From Pyrenopolyporus hunteri (taxonomy: Eukaryota > Ascomycota > Sordariomycetes > Xylariales > Hypoxylaceae), in assembly GCA_902806595.1 (NCBI GenBank), contig CADCXC010000004.1:1984001-2048000 (forward strand): 64,000 bases of DNA, read 5' to 3'. Both the position numbers and the translations under genes were made by a program. Of the stretch, positions 57,696-64,000 are shown piece by piece. The first letter of the stretch is position 1, and each line of letters begins with the position of its first letter. The notes under the pieces were generated by a model. The model was not told where the DNA came from, searched no databases, and saw only the letters and a list, made by a program, of their open reading frames with translations.

Positions 57696-59661
57696 ATGTC
57701 TTCTGAGTCTCCTTTATCCAACCATCATTCATCTCCACGACCTCTACCCGCTCTTTCGTCTCCATCTCAGCCCGCCACCTTGTCCGTTAAAAGCGTTCTC
57801 GCTCCCAATTCCACGAATCCCGACTTATCCAATCCTTCCTCCGCCTCGTCTGCCACCACCAGCTTTAAAGTAGACTGGTCGTCAGATGGTGCTCACCATT
57901 CTTCCTCCAACGCCGCCGGTCGCCGACCCGAGGATATCGAGATGGACTCCATAGCTCCCACGGGCCATCGTCGCCGTAGGAGTACGCTTACCGCGAATAT
58001 CAACGCCGCCCAGCCCTCTAGCTCACGAACTTCGCGGCCGCGGTCCACTAGTGCTAAGAACCCAGGGGACCTGGAAGCCAAGATTTCGGAAGAGGGCCAT
58101 AGTAGAGATACCTCGAGGTCAGATAGCAAAGAGGAGGACAGCTTGTCGGAAGAGGACCTGCACGATGATGAGGAGACAGGCCTGACGAGGAAAGACAAGC
58201 GGCGGAAGCAGGCTAAGCGACGGCGCAATACGAGATTAGACCAGAGGATCGCGCGGGACAAGATCACGGACGAGGAACGGAAAGAGGCAGATCAGAACGT
58301 GTTTAGAAAGTTGGTCATCAATGCTGTTCTGATCGGCCTGTGGTATTTATTTTCGCTCTCAATCTCTCTAGTAAGTCGACTGCTCGTCGTCCGTACGGGT
58401 CTCACGCGCACGCGAGACCCCTTTTGCTAACCTTACTCTCCCAACTCGCAGTACAACAAATGGATGTTCGATTCCGGCCAACTCAACTTTGCTTTCCCCC
58501 TATTTACGACATCAGTGCACATGCTCGTGCAATTTTCCCTTGCAAGTCTAGTATTATACTTCGTCCCTTCCTTACGACCCGGCAACACGCTGCACAGCTC
58601 AGATTTGGGCCGGTCGAGACACGAGGCCGAGCCCGAACGTCCCATTATGACCAAAATGTTTTATTTGACGAGAATAGGGCCCTGTGGCGCCGCGACCGGG
58701 TTAGATATTGGGCTAGGAAACATGTCCTTGAAGTTTATTACCCTTACTTTTTACAGTAGGTGTTGCTATATCATGTATGAGTGTTCTAAAGCTAACATGA
58801 CCAGCTATGTGTAAATCCTCTTCCCTTGCTTTCGTCCTAATCTTCGCCTTCATTTTCCGCCTCGAGACCCCTACGTGGAAGTTAGTGGCCATTATCGCGA
58901 CTATGACGGCCGGCGTGGTAATGATGGTGGCGGGAGAAGTCGAATTCCAACTAGGCGGATTCATCCTCGTCATATCTGCCGCCTTTTTCTCCGGCTTTCG
59001 TTGGGGTCTTACGCAGATTCTCCTACTCCGAAATCCGGCTACCTCGAACCCATTTTCCAGCATCTTTTTCCTCGCACCAGTTATGTTTGCTACTTTGCTA
59101 GTTATAGCATTGCCGGTGGAAGGTTTCTTCGAGTTAATTGAGGGGCTCAAGGGGCTCGCCAACGAATGGGGTGCTTTCAGGGTGCCACTTATTCTCCTCT
59201 TCCCAGGGACGATCGCCTTTTTGATGACAGCCAGCGAATTCGCTCTGCTGCAGCGAAGCAGTGTTGTTACACTCTCCATTGCCGGTATTTTCAAGGAGGT
59301 CGTAACGATCTCGGCCGCGGCGTTGGTCTTCGATGATAGACTTACCCCCATCAATATCTCAGGCCTTATTGTGACGATCTGCGCTATTGGCGCGTACAAC
59401 TGGATCAAGCTGAAGAAAATGCGTGACGACGCCCAGAGGGATGTTCATAGCAAGAGTTACCAACAGGCCCAGTCAGGCTCTTCGAGCGAGGTCGACCGCG
59501 GGAGCGACTCCGATGAAGAAGAGACGGGGCTTCTTGTAGCCCACGAAGACACGAGCGGACTGGGAGACAGCTTCCTCACGGCCGATGGGGATGTAATACC
59601 CAACCCAAGGCCTTCTAGCTCTACGGAGCCCCATCGGACTGAGCGTTCTCGGGAAGATTGA
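57696..59661 (+). CDS. Triose-phosphate/nucleotide-sugar-type transporter (SLC35C2-like)
   Basis: Three exons, 57696-58370, 58452-58755 and 58805-59661, give about 611 residues. Donors are GTAAGT and GTAGGT, acceptors are CAG, and the last intron is 49 nt with a CTAAC branch. The first 200 residues are disordered, Ser/Pro-rich and charged (cytosolic). The TPT/DUF250 core follows: LVINAVLIGLWYLFSLSISL, YNKWMFDSGQLNFAFPLF, TRIGPCGAATGLDIGLGNMSL, WKLVAIIATMTAGVVMMVAGE, ISAAFFSGFRWGLTQILL and a final span before YNWIKLKKM. About ten spans fit the drug/metabolite transporter fold. The tail is acidic. SLC35C2 relatives reside in Golgi or early secretory membranes and are linked to nucleotide-sugar handling; the substrate here is not determinable. 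The longer than usual N-terminus is notable. Confidence 0.9.
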
Positions 59662-60516
59662 TTATCGCGCATTATATTTCATTTGTGAAAGGTTCATCGA
59701 CAATAGAGGCATTGGGAAGTATAAAATATTGTACAATTATATAGCATATAGCATAACTTGGCGGGCGGCATTTATGATACGGCTGCGAAAATAGGAGGAA
59801 GCCCCTGGGATAGCTGAACCTATCTGAAGCGCAGGTAGCCAAGGTCGCATTGCGAGGAGTAGCATAGGGAGAATCTGGCCGAATGGGAGAAATATTCATG
59901 CGCTTCTCCGTTAAAAGTAGGGCAACCAGTCGGTCGGCTAGTTCGAAGAAAGCGACCGCTTTGCATCTACTCGGGGCAAGAAGCGGCGGAGAAGCAAAAA
60001 AAGGTAGAGCACGACTGAAGTGAAGGCTCAGTCGATTGGAAAGCAGATATACCTAATGCACGCGAGATACCCCTCAGTCGCAAATGTATCTTGGATACCT
60101 ACGTATATTCCATACTGGATGTCATAAGGTAGTTGATCCCGTGTAGTGGAATGGTCAATTTGTAATGGAGTCTTGTGGGAATGTATAGGGGGTTAGATAA
60201 GTACCTAGGTATATACTATATGCAGGTCATTTGGGTAGATTATCGAGGGCGTACAGTATTCCGTGGAAATAAGGGTTGATACAGAGGCACCATTTCATGT
60301 TCAACGTACGAACCACTTCCATGAGAAACTGTTGGTATTCCGCCGTGCTCTATTAATAATGCTGTGCTCCTAGATATCTCGGTAGGGAGCATCATGACCT
60401 AACCTGCGCATCTCCAACGCCTAACGCTCCCACGAGTCGTTCAGCAAATTAACCCGATAATCGCGCAGGAATAGATATACCGTGGTATGCAATATATACA
60501 CATGTCCTCCTCGCAC
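59662..60516. other. Convergent spacer
   Basis: About 850 bases between convergent 3' ends, with no gene. It contains A/T-rich sequence and a GGTACCTAGGTATATACTATAT stretch near 60200. Confidence 0.5.
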
Positions 60517-61758
60517 TTAACCCAACAGTTTCAGCCCGCCCTTCGTCTTCTGGCCTGGCTTGTGGACGCCCGCGGGCACAGGGCCTAGATGCGGTTCGAA
60601 GCTGCCCTCGCGCTTCCCTCCACCACCGCCGCCGCCGCCACCTCCACGGTTCTTATTCTTATTCTTGCCGTTCCGGCCCCACCTATTATTATTATTATCC
60701 TTGATGACAGTGGGCTTGATCTCGGTGGTGCTCTTGCGGACGACGACCGGGTGGCTCTGGATGTACTTGCCGTTCATCTCCTTGGCGGCCTGGAAGAACT
60801 CGTCCGGGTCGCTGAAGGACACGAACCCGTACCCCTTGCTCTTGGACGTCACCTTGTCCCGGATCACCCGCGCCTTCTGCAGCGACCGCCACTGCGAGAA
60901 CGCCTTGTGCAGCGACTCGTCCGTCGTCTCCCCCGCCAGGTTCCCCACGAACAGACGTAGGTGCGACGGGTCCCACTCTAGCAGCGTGTCGTCCGTCCAC
61001 TTCTGCCCGCCGCCCGCCCGCACCACCGTCTTCTTCTTCTCGGTGCTCGGTGCCGCCGCGTTAGGTGCTGCTGCTGCCGCTGCTGCCGCTGCGGTGGCCG
61101 CGCTCGACTCAGCGCTATACGACGTCGCCGTCGTCGCGTTGGCGCCGTAGCCGCCCGCGCGACCTCCCGCTCCCGACGGCGCCCCGGCTGCTCCCGGCGC
61201 GGCGCCGGCCTCCTTCGTCGGGTCCTTCACGTACGCGCTCTGCCACTGCGCGATCTGCGCCGCCATCTCCGGGTCGTAGTCGTCGTTCCTCGCCTGCCCG
61301 GGCGCCGGGAAGGGGTTGCGGATCTGCGGCGGCGCGGCGTACGACGTGGCTGCGGCGGCGGCGGCGGCGGTGGCTTGCGGCGCGCCGTAGTAGCTCTGCG
61401 GGTAGCCCGGCTGCCCGGCGTACTGGTACGGTGTTGCGCCCGCGGCCGGCGCTTGCGCTTGCGGGTACCCGGCGGTTACGGGCCCCGGCCGCGCGTAGGG
61501 CTGGTAGGTCGAGGCGGATGCGGCGGCGGCGCCATACTGGCGAGAGGTGGCGGGGGCGCCGGCGTAGCTGGGCGCGCTGGAGTACGCGGTTTGGGGGGGA
61601 GGCGCGGAGTAGGGGCCGGCGGCGATGGCGCCGGGGCTCGGGGTGTGCGTGGGCGGAGGGGCGGGCGAGAAGGCGGGTTTGAAGCCCGAGACGCGCGAGG
61701 GCGGTGGGCGCGGCGGGAGGGACGAGGTGCTCGAGCCTGGAGGAGGCGGATAGGACAT
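60517..61758 (-). CDS. RBM42-like RRM protein
   Basis: A single exon encodes 413 residues from the ATG of MSYPPPPG. The first 270 residues are Pro/Ala/Gly/Tyr-rich and low-complexity, with poly-Ala tracts (ATAAAAAAATSY, TAAAAAAAAAPNAAA). One RRM lies near residues 280-365: LRLFVGNLAGETTDESLHKAF (RNP2) and KSKGYGFVSFSDPDEFF (RNP1). It is followed by an Asn/Lys and poly-Gly tail (NNNNRWGRNGKNKNKN) and ends KTKGGLKLLG. The order of Pro-rich region then C-terminal RRM, and the EWDPSHLRLFVGNL entry, match the RBM42 family. Human RBM42 is associated with the spliceosomal tri-snRNP and hnRNP K, so a nuclear splicing role here is inference. Repetitive coding DNA makes large shadow frames on the other strand. 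Confidence 0.88.
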   Translation of the reverse strand: MSYPPPPGSSTSSLPPRPPPSRVSGFKPAFSPAPPPTHTPSPGAIAAGPYSAPPPQTAYSSAPSYAGAPATSRQYGAAAASASTYQPYARPGPVTAGYPQAQAPAAGATPYQYAGQPGYPQSYYGAPQATAAAAAAATSYAAPPQIRNPFPAPGQARNDDYDPEMAAQIAQWQSAYVKDPTKEAGAAPGAAGAPSGAGGRAGGYGANATTATSYSAESSAATAAAAAAAAAPNAAAPSTEKKKTVVRAGGGQKWTDDTLLEWDPSHLRLFVGNLAGETTDESLHKAFSQWRSLQKARVIRDKVTSKSKGYGFVSFSDPDEFFQAAKEMNGKYIQSHPVVVRKSTTEIKPTVIKDNNNNRWGRNGKNKNKNRGGGGGGGGGGKREGSFEPHLGPVPAGVHKPGQKTKGGLKLLG

Positions 61759-64000
61759 GATGAACTTTGCTGCGCGCCCGAAAGGAGGTTTTGTGTGTGT
61801 TGGTTTCGGGTGCAACACGTACCTACGAGTCCGGACCTGACCTGGACTCCTGTATTTTGTTTCCTTTCGCTCCTCTCCTAGCTCAAAGCTTTCGCCTGCT
61901 TAGGTAGGTAGGTAGGGCCCTATGCACCGCTACTATATTCGTGGTTTCAATTCGAGGGGGGCAAGGGTCGTAGGGGGTGGGCGCGTATAGTATTGAATGA
62001 TACGATGGACAGATACGCGGCGTGATTATGCGCTCGTGTACGTTATCGGCGTTGGTATAGGTGACGTAGGAAGAATTCTAGGTATGCTTTCGGAGAAGTT
62101 CTATGGGGTCGTAACTCGAATTCGAAGTCGAGAATCCCCAAAATTCCTGAAAATTCCCGAGGCTGAGCTGTGGCGCATAAATATGGCTAAGCTGCAAATA
62201 TCGAAAAGTCACGTGATAGGGAAAGCGGATATTCACTTATTAGCTACAGCAGAAACATGAACGTAAAAATGCTGAGATTTCAAGATAGATCCGTATTATG
62301 TGTTTTCCCTTATAAGAACCCAATCAATGACAAATTAGCAGAGTAGTTAACGCCTTTTAGTAGGAGGGTTAAAATACAAGGTAACTATGCCTTTATAACC
62401 ACTATATCCCGTGGCGAAAGCATATTGTTTAAGAACAACGATCTAAGGCGGCGAGTCAGGATTAGCAACACGGCCTTATAACTTCTAATCCAACTTTCGT
62501 TAAGAATCATCCAGAAGAGATCTGTTTGGCAAGACCAAACTTCGACATCACCTCCAATAACATAGATGTTGATCTATTCTACGTTACCTTGTCTCCTGAT
62601 CTTCGGTCAATTGTCCGGATTGCCAAGGCGTCGCTAAAACAATATCCAGGAGGCCCGGAAATCCGCGTAAAGGGCCGAGAGGATCCTCTTAATTGGCCCA
62701 ATACTATTAATCAGTTGCCCGGTCCTCGCAATGAGACATTTTGCTGAAGCCTCGTGGGATTTGCGTCAGATCAAGCTAATTCGTCTAGCTCCTGTCCCAC
62801 TTCGCCAACGCTCGGTCCGTTCGTTTACGCCGCTTATAGAATGTAATGGAGCGTGCCTAAACGCCGATAGCAAGGTTATTCGTTGACTTTATTGATGGTA
62901 TTTTCTCCGCTTGAATATCTCGTCTATCTGAAAAGATGTACCTCCCTACCAAGTCGAGTCATGGGTTGTTCGCTTATAATTTTCTCGGAAGAGGGACTTG
63001 GATTCTTAATGCCGACGAGTACCACATACACATGTATCTATGGCTAGGATGTTCGATATCAGCTTCCGGTATCTCCGCGTTCCGGCGTCGCCATTGTCTC
63101 AAAACCGGCGCTGAGTCAGCGGGTTGTTTTGCCCAGACAATTATTCTTTACCTAGGGTAAGTTACATGCATTCTAAAAGAGAGATATTATGGAAATCATT
63201 ACCAGTAGGTATTAGGCCGTTACTGTTCAGGAATTATCATGGGCAAACTCGCCAACCTTGTTGGACCCGTGAAAATCAGCCTGATACATACCTACCTACC
63301 TACGCAGATATGTAGGTCTTACATGTACGTGGCTGAACAAGTATATTACCATCTAACACACAAATCTACTTGCATATACCGTGTCTGCTTCAGCACCTAG
63401 AATCGTATGTGGATCCCATTTTTCGCTACATGCCTCCTGGACTAAGTACCTATATAACAAACATAATGTCTTCGGTGGATTCTTACGAAACGACGTAGGT
63501 CACACGGGGGGAATCTGAATCAACCAAGACCGACGTGAGGCGTCCCCCATGCTGGAGAAAGGAGAAGTGGCATGTTTTTCCTTCTTCTTATATTAGCGAC
63601 TTTGGTCGGAGCCTCCAAAGGGTTAAGTTGGTAGTATCGGGTTGGTCGGGTTGAATTCTTCCTGCAATACCTAGGTACCTATACAATTGATACATGTAAC
63701 ATGGTAGGTACGTAGGAATGCATGTGGCAGTAGGTAAGATGTGTGCATTTACTTACCTACCTAGGTACCAGTCAACGCCTAACGGAGGAAATACATTGAA
63801 GGGAAGGCTACAGGGAGGTCCTTACTAATAAGTAAGCCCGTGCTTTCCGGCGATTCTTTTGATCAATGTGTACATGTGTGCAGGTGCTATCCCGTCATAT
63901 TCAGCTAGCCTAGGTAGTAACTTCTAAGCCTGGTTGGTCGATTAGCAGAGAAAGGTTCAATGTGATCATTGCAAGGTAGGGGAGGGTACCCAATGACGGT
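61759..64000. other. Gene-free region at window end
   Basis: I see no gene in the last 2.2 kb. Two rightward frames (61997-62260, 87 codons; 62526-62747, 73 codons) are unsupported by motifs or splicing. GGTA/TACC runs occur at 61901-61916, 63290-63303, about 63670-63680 and 63751-63770. The first 150 bases are the leader of the RRM gene. Confidence 0.5.

Noticed and set aside
60560..61881. Several long + strand frames opposite the RBM42-like gene
   Set aside because: They are low-complexity Pro/Arg/Ala translations of the repetitive coding DNA on the minus strand.
62526..62747. 73-codon frame with protein-like composition
   Set aside because: It has no motif, no splice partners and no start context. 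It is kept only as spacer.

Overview
This 64 kb window is chromosomal DNA from a filamentous ascomycete (Pezizomycotina, most likely Sordariomycetes). The evidence is many genes interrupted by 49-165 nt introns with GTANGT donors, CTRAC-like branch points and YAG acceptors, together with fungal families: a Zn2Cys6 regulator, an ArAE_2/FUSC-type membrane protein, Clr2, and a fungal P450. A/T-rich spacers are studded with GGTA/TACC words (CCTAGGTAGGTACCTA-like), which I associate loosely with some Sordariomycete genomes. Nothing in the sequence names a species. I find 23 protein-coding genes, one non-autonomous DNA transposon and no convincing tRNA, rRNA or CRISPR.

Layout. 1-13 kb is gene-poor: a triple Cys-cassette protein (2984-4086, +) and a Clr2-like silencing factor (9405-11289, -), separated by 5.3 kb without a gene. 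13-36 kb is gene-dense and mostly housekeeping: an SDR oxidoreductase, AP-2 sigma, a zinc-knuckle/SR protein, IST1, a five-exon ArAE_2 membrane protein, a fungal multi-pass membrane protein, an unknown 315-aa protein, a histidine-phosphatase/phosphoglycerate-mutase-like enzyme, SPT3, the PP2A methyltransferase PPM1 and a multi-pass membrane protein. 38-46 kb looks accessory: a Zn2Cys6 regulator divergent from an SDR, then a P450 divergent from a 6-phosphogluconate-dehydrogenase-like (DUF1932) enzyme. 46-62 kb returns to housekeeping: an Mlo3/ALY-type RNA-binding export factor with seven exons, a putative mitochondrial protein, a 578-bp inverted-repeat element, a cytosolic-type PI-PLC-like enzyme, DGAT2, a triose-phosphate/nucleotide-sugar-type transporter and an RBM42-like RRM protein. 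62-64 kb holds no gene I can support.

Themes. Several genes act in gene expression and chromatin (Clr2, SPT3, Mlo3-like, RBM42-like, zinc-knuckle protein), several in membrane traffic (AP-2 sigma, IST1, SLC35C2-like) and two neighbours in lipid metabolism (PI-PLC-like and DGAT2). The TF-SDR-P450-DUF1932 group is the best candidate for a small co-regulated metabolic locus. It has no PKS, NRPS or terpene backbone enzyme, so cluster status is inference. All exon joins were read by eye from splice signals and reading-frame continuity, without transcript data.
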